Part shown: piece by piece, positions 12,340 through 25,300 of the stretch
Numbering within the stretch: position 1 is the first letter of the stretch
How the letters are laid out: every line of letters begins with the position of its first letter
Source: Amblyomma americanum
Lineage: Eukaryota; Arthropoda; Arachnida; Ixodida; Ixodidae
DNA length: 64,000 nucleotides
Reading direction: 5' to 3'
NCBI RefSeq assembly: GCF_052857255.1
Contig: NW_027526713.1
Span: 52,724 to 116,723, forward strand
Translations under genes and position numbers: made by a program
The notes under the pieces: model-generated
The model's database searches: none
What the model was told of the DNA's origin: nothing
The model's input: only the letters and a program-made list of their open reading frames with translations

Positions 12340-14490
12340 GTGATACGCGTCAAAACTTTTTCTCTTATAACTGCGCGAAAAGCATGTATTCGTGCTTAAT
12401 ACAACGAAACAAGCTGTTTTAGACCTAAACGAGCTAGATCTGAACACATCGGTTTTACAAATGTCCATGTGATACGCGTCAAAACTTTTTCTCTTATAAC
12501 TGCGCGAAAAGCATGTATTCGTGCTTAATACAACGAAACAAGCTGTTTTAGACCTAAACGAGCTAGATCTGAACACATCGGTTTTACAAGTGCCTATGTG
12601 ATACGCGTCAAAACTTTTTCTCTTATAACAGCGCGAAAAGCATGTATTCGTGCTTAATACAACGAAACAAGCTGTTTTAGACCTAAACGAGCTAGATCTG
12701 AACACATTGGTTTTACAAGTGTCCATGTGATACGCGTCAAAACTTCTAACTGCTCGAAAAGCTTGCATTCGTGCTTAATACAACGAAACAAGCTGTTTTA
12801 GACCAAAACGAGCCAGATCTGAACACATCGGTTTTACAAGTGTCTATGTGATACGCGTCAAAACTTTTTCTCTTATAACTGCTCGAAAAGCTTGTATTCA
12901 TGCGTAATACAACGAAAGAAGCTGTTTTAGACCAAAACGAGCTAGATCTGAACATATCGGTTTTACTAGTGTCTATGGGATACGCGTCAAAACTTTTTCT
13001 CTTATAACTGCGCGAAAAGCATGTATTCGTGCTTAATACAACGAAACAAGCTGTTTTAGACCTAAACGAGCTATATCTGAACACATTGGTTTTACAAGTG
13101 TCCATGTGATACGCGTCAAAACTTCTAACTGCTCGAAAAGCTTGCATTCGTGCTTAATACAACGAAACAAGCTGTTTGAGACCAAAACGAGCCAGATCTG
13201 AACACATCGGTTTTACAAGTGTCTATGTGATACGCGTCAAAACTTTTTCTCTTATAACTGCGCGAAAAGCATGTATTCGTGCTTAATACAACGAAACAAG
13301 CCGTTTTAGACCTAAACGAGCTAGATCTGAACACATCGGTTTTACAAGTGTCCATGTGATACGCGTCAAAACTTTTTCTCATAACTGCTCGAAAAGCTTG
13401 TATTCGTGCGTATTACAACGAAACAAGCTGTTTTAGACCAAAGCGAGCTAGATCTGAACACATCGGTTTTACAAATGTCCATGTGATACGCGTCAAAACT
13501 TTTTCTCTTATAACTGCGCGAAAAGCATGTATTCGTGCTTAATACAACGAAACAAGCTGTTTTAGACCTAAACGAGCTAGATCTGAACACATCGGTTTTA
13601 CAAGTGTCTATGTGATACGCGTCAAAACTTTTTCTCTTATAACTGCGCGAAAAGCATGTATTCGTGCTTAATACAACGAAACAAGCTGTTTTAGACCTAA
13701 ACGAGCTAGATCTGAACACATCGGTTTTACAAATGTCCATGTGATACGCGTCAAAACTTTTTCTCTTATAACTGCGCGAAAAGCACGTATTCGTGTTTAA
13801 TACAACGAAACAAGCTGTTTTAGACCTAAACGAGCTAGATCTGAACACATCGGTTTTACAGTGTCTATGTGATACGCGTCAAAACTTTTTTCTTATAACT
13901 GCTCGAAAAGCTTGTATTCATGCGTAATACAACGAAAGAAGCTGTTTTAGACCAAAACGAGCTAGATCTGAACACATCGGTTTTACTAGTGTCTATGGGA
14001 TACGCGTCAAAACTTTTTCTCTTATAACTGCGCGAAAAGCATGTATTCGTGGTTAATACAACGAAACAAGTTGTTTTAGACCTAAACGAGCTAGATCTGA
14101 ACACATCGGTTTTACAATTGTCCATGTGATACGCGTCAAAACTTCTAACTGCTCGAAAAGCTTGCATTCGTGCTTAATACAACGAAACAAGCTGGTTTAG
14201 ACCAAAACGAGCTAGATCTGAAGACATCGGTTTTACAAGTGTCTATGTGATACGCGTCAAAACTTTTTCTCTTATAACGAAACAAGCTGTTTTAGACCTA
14301 AACGAGCTAGATCTGAACACATCGGTTTTACAAGTGTCCATGTGATACGCGTCAAAACTTTTTCTCATAAATGCTCGAAAAGCTTGTATTCGTGCGTATT
14401 ACAACGAAACAAGCTGTTTTAGACCAAAACGAGCTAGATCTGAACACATCGGTTTTACAAGTGTGTGATACGCGTCAAAACTTTTTCTCT
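12340..14490. repeat. Satellite block re-used at ~30.4-32.55 kb, copy 1
   Basis: This ~2.15-kb stretch matches ~30403-32553 at a constant 18,063-bp offset. Shared private variants include CTATATCTGAAC (near 13,071 and 31,134), TGTTTGAGACC (near 13,176 and 31,239), AAGCACGTATTCGTGTTT and the contracted boundary TTTACAGTGTCTATG. Left of ~12.34 kb and right of ~14.49 kb the match in register is lost. The block lies just at the transition from the heterogeneous left domain to the higher-order repeat domain. Confidence 0.8.
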
Positions 14491-17400
14491 TATAACAGCG
14501 CGAAAAGCATGTATTCGTGCTTAATACAATGAAACAAGTTGTTTTAGACCTAAACGAGCTAGATCTGAACACATCGATTTTACAAATGTCCATGTGATAC
14601 GCGTCAAAACTTTTTCTCTTATAACTGCGCGAAAAGCATGTATTCGTGCTTAATACAACGAAACAAGCTGTTTTAGACCTAAACGAGCTAGATCTGAACA
14701 CATTGGTTTTACAAGTGTCCATGTGATACGCGTCAAAACTTCTAACTGCTCGAAAAGCTTGCATACGTGCTTAATACAACGAAACAAGCTGTTTTAGACC
14801 AAAACGAGCTAGATCTGAACACATCGGTTTTACAAGTGTCTATGTGATACGCGTCAAAACTTTTTCTCTTATAACTGCGCGAAAAGCATGTATTCGTGCT
14901 TATTACAACGAAACAAGCCGTTTTAGACCTAAACGAGCTAGATCTGAACACATCGGTTTTACAAGTGTATGTGGTACGCGTCAAAACATTTTCTCTTTTA
15001 ACTGCTCGAAAAGCTTGCATTCGTGCTTAATACAACGAAACAAGCTGTTTTAGACCAAAACGAGCTAGATCTGAACACATCGGTTTTACAAGTGTCTATG
15101 TGATACGCGTCAAAACTTTTTCTCTTATAACTGCGCGAAAAGCATGTATTCGTGCTTAATACAACGAAACAAGCTGTTTTAGACCTAAACGAGCTAGATC
15201 TGAACACATCGGTTTTACAAGTGTCCATGTGATACGCATCAAAACTTTTTCTCATAAATGCTCGAAAAGCTTGTATTCGTGCGTATTACAACGAAACAAG
15301 CTGTTTTAGACCAAAACGAGCTAGATCTGAACACATCGGTTTTACAAGTGTATGTGATACGCGTCAAAACTTTTTCTCTTATAACTGCGCGAAAATCATG
15401 TATTCGTGCTTAATACAACGAAACAAGCTGTTTTAGACCTAAACGAGCTAGATCTGAATACATCGGTTTTACAAATGTTTATGTGATACGCGTCAAAACT
15501 TTTTCTGTTATAACTGCGCGAAAAGCATGTATTCGTGCTTAATACAACGAAACAAGCTGTTTTAGACCTAAACGAGCTAGATCTGAACACATCGGTTTTA
15601 CAAGTGTCTGTGTGATACGCGTCAAAACTTTTTCTCTTATATCTGCGCGAAAAGCATATATACAACGAAAGAAGCTGTTTTAGACCAAAACGAGCTAGAT
15701 CTGAACACATCGGTTTTACAAGTGTCCATGTGATACGCGTCAAAACTTTTTCTCTTATAACTGCTCGAAAAGCTTGTATTCATGCGTAATACAACGAAAG
15801 AAGCTGTTTTAGACCAAAACGAGCTAGATCTGAACACATCGGTTTTACTAGTGTCTATGGGATACGCGTCAAATCTTTTTCTCTTATAACTGCGCGAAAA
15901 GCTTGTATTCGTGCGTATTACAACGAAACAAGTTGTTTTAGACCAAAACGAGCTAGATCTGAACACATCGGTTTTACAAGGGTCTATGTGATACGCGTCA
16001 AAACTTTTTCTCTTATAACTGCTCGAAAAGCTTGTATTCATGCGTAATACAACGAAAGAAGCTGTTTTAGACCTAAACGAGCTAGATCTGAACACATCGG
16101 TTTTACAAATGTCCATGTGATACTCGTCAAAACTTTTTCTCTTAAAACTGCGCGAAAAGCATGTATTCGTGCTTAATACAACGAAACAAGCTGTTTTAGA
16201 CCTAAACGAGCTAGATCTGAACACATCGGTTTTACAAGTGTCCTTGTGATACGCGTCAAAACTTCTAACTGCTCGAAAAGCTTGCATTTGTGCTTAATAC
16301 AACGAAACAAGCTGTTTTAGACCTAAACGAGCTAGATCTGAACACATCGGTTTTACAAGTGTATGTGATACGCGTCAAAACTTTTTCTCTTACAACTGCG
16401 CGAAAAGCATGTATTCGTGCTTAATACAACGAAACAAGCTGTTTTAGACCTAAACGAGCTAGATCTGAACACATCGGTTTTACAAGTGTCCATGTGATAC
16501 GCGTCAAAACTTTTTCTCATAACTGCTCGAAAAGCTTGTATTCGTGCGTATTACAACGAAACAAGCTGTTTTAGACCAAAGCGAGCTAGATCTGAACACA
16601 TCGGTTTTACAAGTGTATGTGATACGCGTCAAAGCATTTTCTCTTATAACTGCGCGAAAAGCATGTATTCGTGCTTAATACAACGAAACAAGCTGTTTTA
16701 GACCTAAACGAGCTAGATCTGAACACATCGGTTTTACAAATGTCCATGTGATACGCGTCAAAACTTTTTCTCTTATAACTGCGCGAAAAGCATGTATTCG
16801 TGCTTAATACAACGAAACAAGCTGTTTTAGACCTAAACGAGCTAGATCTGAACACATCGGTTTTACAAATGTCCATGTGATACGCGTCAAAACTTTTTCT
16901 CTTATAACTGCGCGAAAAGCACGTATTCGTGTTTAATACAACGAAACAAGCTGTTTTAGACCTAAACGAGCTAGATCTGAACACATCGGTTTTACAGTGT
17001 CTATGTGATACGCGTCAAAACTTTTTTCTTATAACTGCTCGAAAAGCTTGTATTCATGCGTAATACAACGAAAGAAGCTGTTTTAGACCAAAACGAGCTA
17101 GATCTGAACACATCGGTGTTACTAGTGTCTATGGGATACGCGTCAAAACTTTTTCTCTTATAACTGCGCGAAAAGCATGTATTCGTGGTTAATACAACGA
17201 AACAAGTTGTTTTAGACCTAAACGAGCCAGATCTGAACACATCGGTTTTACAATTGTCCATGTGATACGCGTCAAAACTTCTAACTGCTCGAAAAGCTTG
17301 CATTCGTGCTTAATACAACGAAACAAGCTGTTTTAGACCAAAACGAGCTAGATCTGAACACATCGGTTTTACAAGTGTCTATGTGATACGCGTCAAAACT

Positions 17401-18264
17401 TTTTCTCTTATAACGAAACAAGCTGTTTTAGACCTAAACGAGCTAGATCTGAACACATCGGTTTTACAAGTGTCCATGTGATACGCGTCAAAACTTTTTC
17501 TCATAAATGCTCGAAAAGCTTGTATTCGTGCGTATTACAACGAAACAAGCTGTTTTAGACCAAAACGAGCTAGATCTGAACACATCGGTTTTACAAGTGT
17601 GTGATACGCGTCAAAACTTTTTCTCTTATAACTGCGCGAAAAGCATGTATTCGGGCTTAATACAACGAAACAAGCTGTTTTAGACCTAAACGAGCTAGAT
17701 CTGAACACATCGGTTTAACAAGTGTCTATGTGATACGCGTCAAAACTTTTTCTCTTATAACAGCGCGAAAAGCATGTATTCGTGCTTAATACAATGAAAC
17801 AAGTTGTTTTAGACCTAAACGAGCTAGATCTGAACACATCGATTTTACAAATGTTCATGTGATACGCGTCAAAACTTTTTCTCTTATAACTGCGCGAAAA
17901 GCATGTATTCGTGCTTAATACAACGAAACAAGCTGTTTTAGACCTAAACGAGCTAGATCTGAACACATTGGTTTTACAAGTGTCCATGTGATACGCGTCA
18001 AAACTAACTGCTCGAAAAGCTTGCATACGTGCTTAATACAACGAAACAAGCTGTTTTAGACCAAAACGAGCTAGATCTGAACACATCGGTTTTACAAGTG
18101 TCTATGTGATACGCGTCAAAACTTTTTCTCTTATAACTGCGCGAAAAGCATGTATTCGTGCTTATTACAACGAAACAAGCCGTTTTAGACCTAAACGAGC
18201 TAGATCTGAACACATCGGTTTTACAAGTGTATGTGGTACGCGTCAAAACATTTTCTCTTTTAAC
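14150..18264. repeat. 4,115-bp tandem duplication, unit 1
   Basis: All landmarks in this unit recur exactly 4,115 bp downstream. Private variants checked in both units and found identical include GAATACATCGG (15,457/19,572), CTCTTAAAACTG (16,141/20,256), GCATTTGTGC (16,284/20,399), CGGTGTTACTAG (17,115/21,230), GTATTCGGGC and CGGTTTAACAAG (17,71x/21,83x). I found no difference away from the edges. The edges are approximate. Confidence 0.85.
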
Positions 18265-21200
18265 TGCTCGAAAAGCTTGCATTCGTGCTTAATACAACGA
18301 AACAAGCTGTTTTAGACAAAAACGAGCTTGATCTGAACACATCGGTTTTACAAGTGTCTATGTGATACGCGTCAAAACTTTTTCTCTTATAACGAAACAA
18401 GCTGTTTTAGACCTAAACGAGCTAGATCTGAACACATCGGTTTTACAAGTGTCCATGTGATACGCGTCAAAACTTTTTCTCATAAATGCTCGAAAAGCTT
18501 GTATTCGTGCGTATTACAACGAAACAAGCTGTTTTAGACCAAAACGAGCTAGATCTGAACACATCGGTTTTACAAGTGTGTGATACGCGTCAAAACTTTT
18601 TCTCTTATAACAGCGCGAAAAGCATGTATTCGTGCTTAATACAATGAAACAAGTTGTTTTAGACCTAAACGAGCTAGATCTGAACACATCGATTTTACAA
18701 ATGTCCATGTGATACGCGTCAAAACTTTTTCTCTTATAACTGCGCGAAAAGCATGTATTCGTGCTTAATACAACGAAACAAGCTGTTTTAGACCTAAACG
18801 AGCTAGATCTGAACACATTGGTTTTACAAGTGTCCATGTGATACGCGTCAAAACTTCTAACTGCTCGAAAAGCTTGCATACGTGCTTAATACAACGAAAC
18901 AAGCTGTTTTAGACCAAAACGAGCTAGATCTGAACACATCGGTTTTACAAGTGTCTATGTGATACGCGTCAAAACTTTTTCTCTTATAACTGCGCGAAAA
19001 GCATGTATTCGTGCTTATTACAACGAAACAAGCCGTTTTAGACCTAAACGAGCTAGATCTGAACACATCGGTTTTACAAGTGTATGTGGTACGCGTCAAA
19101 ACATTTTCTCTTTTAACTGCTCGAAAAGCTTGCATTCGTGCTTAATACAACGAAACAAGCTGTTTTAGACCAAAACGAGCTAGATCTGAACACATCGGTT
19201 TTACAAGTGTCTATGTGATACGCGTCAAAACTTTTTCTCTTATAACTGCGCGAAAAGCATGTATTCGTGCTTAATACAACGAAACAAGCTGTTTTAGACC
19301 TAAACGAGCTAGATCTGAACACATCGGTTTTACAAGTGTCCATGTGATACGCATCAAAACTTTTTCTCATAAATGCTCGAAAAGCTTGTATTCGTGCGTA
19401 TTACAACGAAACAAGCTGTTTTAGACCAAAACGAGCTAGATCTGAACACATCGGTTTTACAAGTGTATGTGATACGCGTCAAAACTTTTTCTCTTATAAC
19501 TGCGCGAAAATCATGTATTCGTGCTTAATACAACGAAACAAGCTGTTTTAGACCTAAACGAGCTAGATCTGAATACATCGGTTTTACAAATGTTTATGTG
19601 ATACGCGTCAAAACTTTTTCTGTTATAACTGCGCGAAAAGCATGTATTCGTGCTTAATACAACGAAACAAGCTGTTTTAGACCTAAACGAGCTAGATCTG
19701 AACACATCGGTTTTACAAGTGTCTGTGTGATACGCGTCAAAACTTTTTCTCTTATATCTGCGCGAAAAGCATATATACAACGAAAGAAGCTGTTTTAGAC
19801 CAAAACGAGCTAGATCTGAACACATCGGTTTTACAAGTGTCCATGTGATACGCGTCAAAACTTTTTCTCTTATAACTGCTCGAAAAGCTTGTATTCATGC
19901 GTAATACAACGAAAGAAGCTGTTTTAGACCAAAACGAGCTAGATCTGAACACATCGGTTTTACTAGTGTCTATGGGATACGCGTCAAATCTTTTTCTCTT
20001 ATAACTGCGCGAAAAGCTTGTATTCGTGCGTATTACAACGAAACAAGTTGTTTTAGACCAAAACGAGCTAGATCTGAACACATCGGTTTTACAAGGGTCT
20101 ATGTGATACGCGTCAAAACTTTTTCTCTTATAACTGCTCGAAAAGCTTGTATTCATGCGTAATACAACGAAAGAAGCTGTTTTAGACCTAAACGAGCTAG
20201 ATCTGAACACATCGGTTTTACAAATGTCCATGTGATACTCGTCAAAACTTTTTCTCTTAAAACTGCGCGAAAAGCATGTATTCGTGCTTAATACAACGAA
20301 ACAAGCTGTTTTAGACCTAAACGAGCTAGATCTGAACACATCGGTTTTACAAGTGTCCTTGTGATACGCGTCAAAACTTCTAACTGCTCGAAAAGCTTGC
20401 ATTTGTGCTTAATACAACGAAACAAGCTGTTTTAGACCTAAACGAGCTAGATCTGAACACATCGGTTTTACAAGTGTATGTGATACGCGTCAAAACTTTT
20501 TCTCTTACAACTGCGCGAAAAGCATGTATTCGTGCTTAATACAACGAAACAAGCTGTTTTAGACCTAAACGAGCTAGATCTGAACACATCGGTTTTACAA
20601 GTGTCCATGTGATACGCGTCAAAACTTTTTCTCATAACTGCTCGAAAAGCTTGTATTCGTGCGTATTACAACGAAACAAGCTGTTTTAGACCAAAGCGAG
20701 CTAGATCTGAACACATCGGTTTTACAAGTGTATGTGATACGCGTCAAAGCATTTTCTCTTATAACTGCGCGAAAAGCATGTATTCGTGCTTAATACAACG
20801 AAACAAGCTGTTTTAGACCTAAACGAGCTAGATCTGAACACATCGGTTTTACAAATGTCCATGTGATACGCGTCAAAACTTTTTCTCTTATAACTGCGCG
20901 AAAAGCATGTATTCGTGCTTAATACAACGAAACAAGCTGTTTTAGACCTAAACGAGCTAGATCTGAACACATCGGTTTTACAAATGTCCATGTGATACGC
21001 GTCAAAACTTTTTCTCTTATAACTGCGCGAAAAGCACGTATTCGTGTTTAATACAACGAAACAAGCTGTTTTAGACCTAAACGAGCTAGATCTGAACACA
21101 TCGGTTTTACAGTGTCTATGTGATACGCGTCAAAACTTTTTTCTTATAACTGCTCGAAAAGCTTGTATTCATGCGTAATACAACGAAAGAAGCTGTTTTA

Positions 21201-22379
21201 GACCAAAACGAGCTAGATCTGAACACATCGGTGTTACTAGTGTCTATGGGATACGCGTCAAAACTTTTTCTCTTATAACTGCGCGAAAAGCATGTATTCG
21301 TGGTTAATACAACGAAACAAGTTGTTTTAGACCTAAACGAGCCAGATCTGAACACATCGGTTTTACAATTGTCCATGTGATACGCGTCAAAACTTCTAAC
21401 TGCTCGAAAAGCTTGCATTCGTGCTTAATACAACGAAACAAGCTGTTTTAGACCAAAACGAGCTAGATCTGAACACATCGGTTTTACAAGTGTCTATGTG
21501 ATACGCGTCAAAACTTTTTCTCTTATAACGAAACAAGCTGTTTTAGACCTAAACGAGCTAGATCTGAACACATCGGTTTTACAAGTGTCCATGTGATACG
21601 CGTCAAAACTTTTTCTCATAAATGCTCGAAAAGCTTGTATTCGTGCGTATTACAACGAAACAAGCTGTTTTAGACCAAAACGAGCTAGATCTGAACACAT
21701 CGGTTTTACAAGTGTGTGATACGCGTCAAAACTTTTTCTCTTATAACTGCGCGAAAAGCATGTATTCGGGCTTAATACAACGAAACAAGCTGTTTTAGAC
21801 CTAAACGAGCTAGATCTGAACACATCGGTTTAACAAGTGTCTATGTGATACGCGTCAAAACTTTTTCTCTTATAACAGCGCGAAAAGCATGTATTCGTGC
21901 TTAATACAATGAAACAAGTTGTTTTAGACCTAAACGAGCTAGATCTGAACACATCGATTTTACAAATGTTCATGTGATACGCGTCAAAACTTTTTCTCTT
22001 ATAACTGCGCGAAAAGCATGTATTCGTGCTTAATACAACGAAACAAGCTGTTTTAGACCTAAACGAGCTAGATCTGAACACATTGGTTTTACAAGTGTCC
22101 ATGTGATACGCGTCAAAACTAACTGCTCGAAAAGCTTGCATACGTGCTTAATACAACGAAACAAGCTGTTTTAGACCAAAACGAGCTAGATCTGAACACA
22201 TCGGTTTTACAAGTGTCTATGTGATACGCGTCAAAACTTTTTCTCTTATAACTGCGCGAAAAGCATGTATTCGTGCTTATTACAACGAAACAAGCCGTTT
22301 TAGACCTAAACGAGCTAGATCTGAACACATCGGTTTTACAAGTGTATGTGGTACGCGTCAAAACATTTTCTCTTTTAAC
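18265..22379. repeat. 4,115-bp tandem duplication, unit 2
   Basis: This is the immediate tandem partner of 14150-18264. The two units stay in register until about 18,390/22,508, where unit 1 runs into a 34-bp-deleted monomer and the sequence after unit 2 runs into a full-length type A monomer. Each unit is itself composed of a ~3,136-bp higher-order segment plus ~979 bp. Confidence 0.85.
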
Positions 22380-25300
22380 TGCTCGAAAAGCTTGCATTCG
22401 TGCTTAATACAACGAAACAAGCTGTTTTAGACCAAAACGAGCTAGATCTGAACACATCGGTTTTACAAGTGTCTATGTGATACGCGTCAAAACTTTTTCT
22501 CTTATAACTGCGCGAAAAGCATGTATTCGTGCTTAATACAACGAAACAAGCTGTTTTAGACCTAAACGAGCTAGATCTGAACACATCGGTTTTACAAGTG
22601 TCCATGTGATACGCGTCAAAACTTTTTCTCTTATAACTGCGCGAAAAGCATGTATTCGTGCTTAATACAACGAAACAAGCTGTTTTAGACCTAAACGAGC
22701 TAGATCTGAATACATCGGTTTTACAAATGTTTATGTGATACGCGTCAAAACTTTTTCTGTTATAACTGCGCGAAAAGCATGTATTCGTGCTTAATACAAC
22801 GAAACAAGCTGTTTTAGACCTAAACGAGCTAGATCTGAACACATCGGTTTTACAAGTGTCTGTGTGATACGCGTCAAAACTTTGTCTCTTATATCTGCGC
22901 GAAAAGCATATATACAACGAAAGAAGCTGTTTTAGACCAAAACGAGCTAGATCTGAACACATCGGTTTTACAAGTGTCCATGTGATACGCGTCAAAACTT
23001 TTTCTCTTATAACTGCTCGAAAAGCTTGTATTCATGCGTAATACAACGAAAGAAGCTGTTTTAGACCAAAACGAGCTAGATCTGAACACATCGCTTTTAC
23101 TAGTGTCTATGGGATACGCGTCAAATCTTTTTCTCTTATAACTGCGCGAAAAGCTTGTATTCGTGCGTATTACAACGAAACAAGTTGTTTTAGACCAAAA
23201 CGAGCTAGATCTGAACACATCGGTTTTACAAGGGTCTATGTGATACGCGTCAAAACTTTTTCTCTTATAACTGCTCGAAAAGCTTGTATTCATGCGTAAT
23301 ACAACGAAAGAAGCTGTTTTAGACCTAAACGAGCTAGATCTGAACACATCGGTTTTACAAATGTCCATGTGATACTCGTCAAAACTTTTTCTCTTATAAC
23401 TGCGCGAAAAGCATGTATTCGTGCTTAATACAACGAAACAAGCTGTTTTAGACCTAAACGAGCTAGATCTGAACACATCGGTTTTACAAGTGTCCTTGTG
23501 ATACGCGTCAAAACTTCTAACTGCTCGAAAAGCTTGCATTCGTGCTTAATACAACGAAACAAGCTGTTTTAGACCTAAACGAGCTAGATCTGAACACATC
23601 GGTTTTACAAGTGTATGTGATACGCGTCAAAACTTTTTCTCTTACAACTGCGCGAAAAGCATGTATTCGTGCTTAATACAACGAAACAAGCTGTTTTAGA
23701 CCTAAACGAGCTAGATCTGAACACATCGGTTTTACAAGTGTCCATGTGATACGCGTCAAAACTTTTTCTCATAACTGCTCGAAAAGCTTGTATTCGTGCG
23801 TATTACAACGAAACAAGCTGTTTTAGACCAAAGCGAGCTAGATCTGAACACATCGGTTTTACAAGTGTATGTGATACGCGTCAAAGCATTTTCTCTTATA
23901 ACTGCGCGAAAAGCATGTATTCGTGCTTAATACAACGAAACAAGCTGTTTTAGACCTAAACGAGCTAGATCTGAACACATCGGTTTTACAAATGTCCATG
24001 TGATACGCGTCAAAACTTTTTCTCTTATAACTGCGCGAAAAGCATGTATTCGTGCTTAATACAACGAAACAAGCTGTTTTAGACCTAAACGAGCTAGATC
24101 TGAACACATCGGTTTTACAAATGTCCATGTGATACGCGTCAAAACTTTTTCTCTTATAACTGCGCGAAAAGCACGTATTCTTGTTTAATACAACGAAACA
24201 AGCTGTTTTAGACCTAAACGAGCTAGATCTGAACACATCGGTTTTACAGTGTCTATGTGATACGCGTCAAAACTTTTTTCTTATAACTGCTCGAAAAGCT
24301 TGTATTCATGCGTAATACAACGAAAGAAGCTGTTTTAGACCAAAACGAGCTAGATCTGAACACATCGGTTTTACTAGTGTCTATGGGATACGCGTCAAAA
24401 CTTTTTCTCTTATAACTGCGCGAAAAGCATGTATTCGTGGTTAATACAACGAAACAAGTTGTTTTAGACCTAAACGAGCTAGATCTGAACACATCGGTTT
24501 TACAATTGTCCATGTGATACGCGTCAAAACTTCTAACTGCTCGAAAAGCTTGCATTCGTGCTTAATACAACGAAACAAGCTGTTTTAGACCAAAACGAGC
24601 TAGATCTGAACACATCGGTTTTACAAGTGTCTATGTGATACGCGTCAAAACTTTTTCTCTTATAACGAAACAAGCTGTTTTAGACCTAAACGAGCTAGAT
24701 CTGAACACATCGGTTTTACAAGTGTCCATGTGATACGCGTCAAAACTTTTTCTCATAAATGCTCGAAAAGCTTGTATTCGTGCGTATTACAACGAAACAA
24801 GCTGTTTTAGACCAAAACGAGCTAGATCTGAACACATCGGTTTTACAAGTGTGTGATACGCGTCAAAACTTTTTCTCTTATAACTGCGCGAAAAGCATGT
24901 ATTCGGGCTTAATACAACGAAACAAGCTGTTTTAGACCTAAACGAGCTAGATCTGAACACATCGGTTTTACAAGTGTCTATGTGATACGCGTCAAAACTT
25001 TTTCTCTTATAACAGCGCGAAAAGCATGTATTCGTGCCTAATACAATGAAACAAGTTGTTTTAGACCTAAACGAGCTAGATCTGAACACATCGATTTTAC
25101 AAATGTCCATGTGATACGCGTCAAAACTTTTTCTCTTATAACTGCGCGAAAAGCATGTATTCGTGCTTAATACAACGAAACAAGCTGTTTTAGACCTAAA
25201 CGAGCTAGATCTGAACACATTGGTTTTACAAGTGTCCATGTGATACGCGTCAAAACTTCTAACTGCTCGAAAAGCTTGCATACGTGCTTAATACAACGAA

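Noticed and set aside
14844..15053. Recurrent 69-codon plus-strand open frame, present at several higher-order units
   Set aside because: It is the same satellite read on the other strand across two contracted boundaries. Its recurrence follows the repeat units, not selection on a protein.
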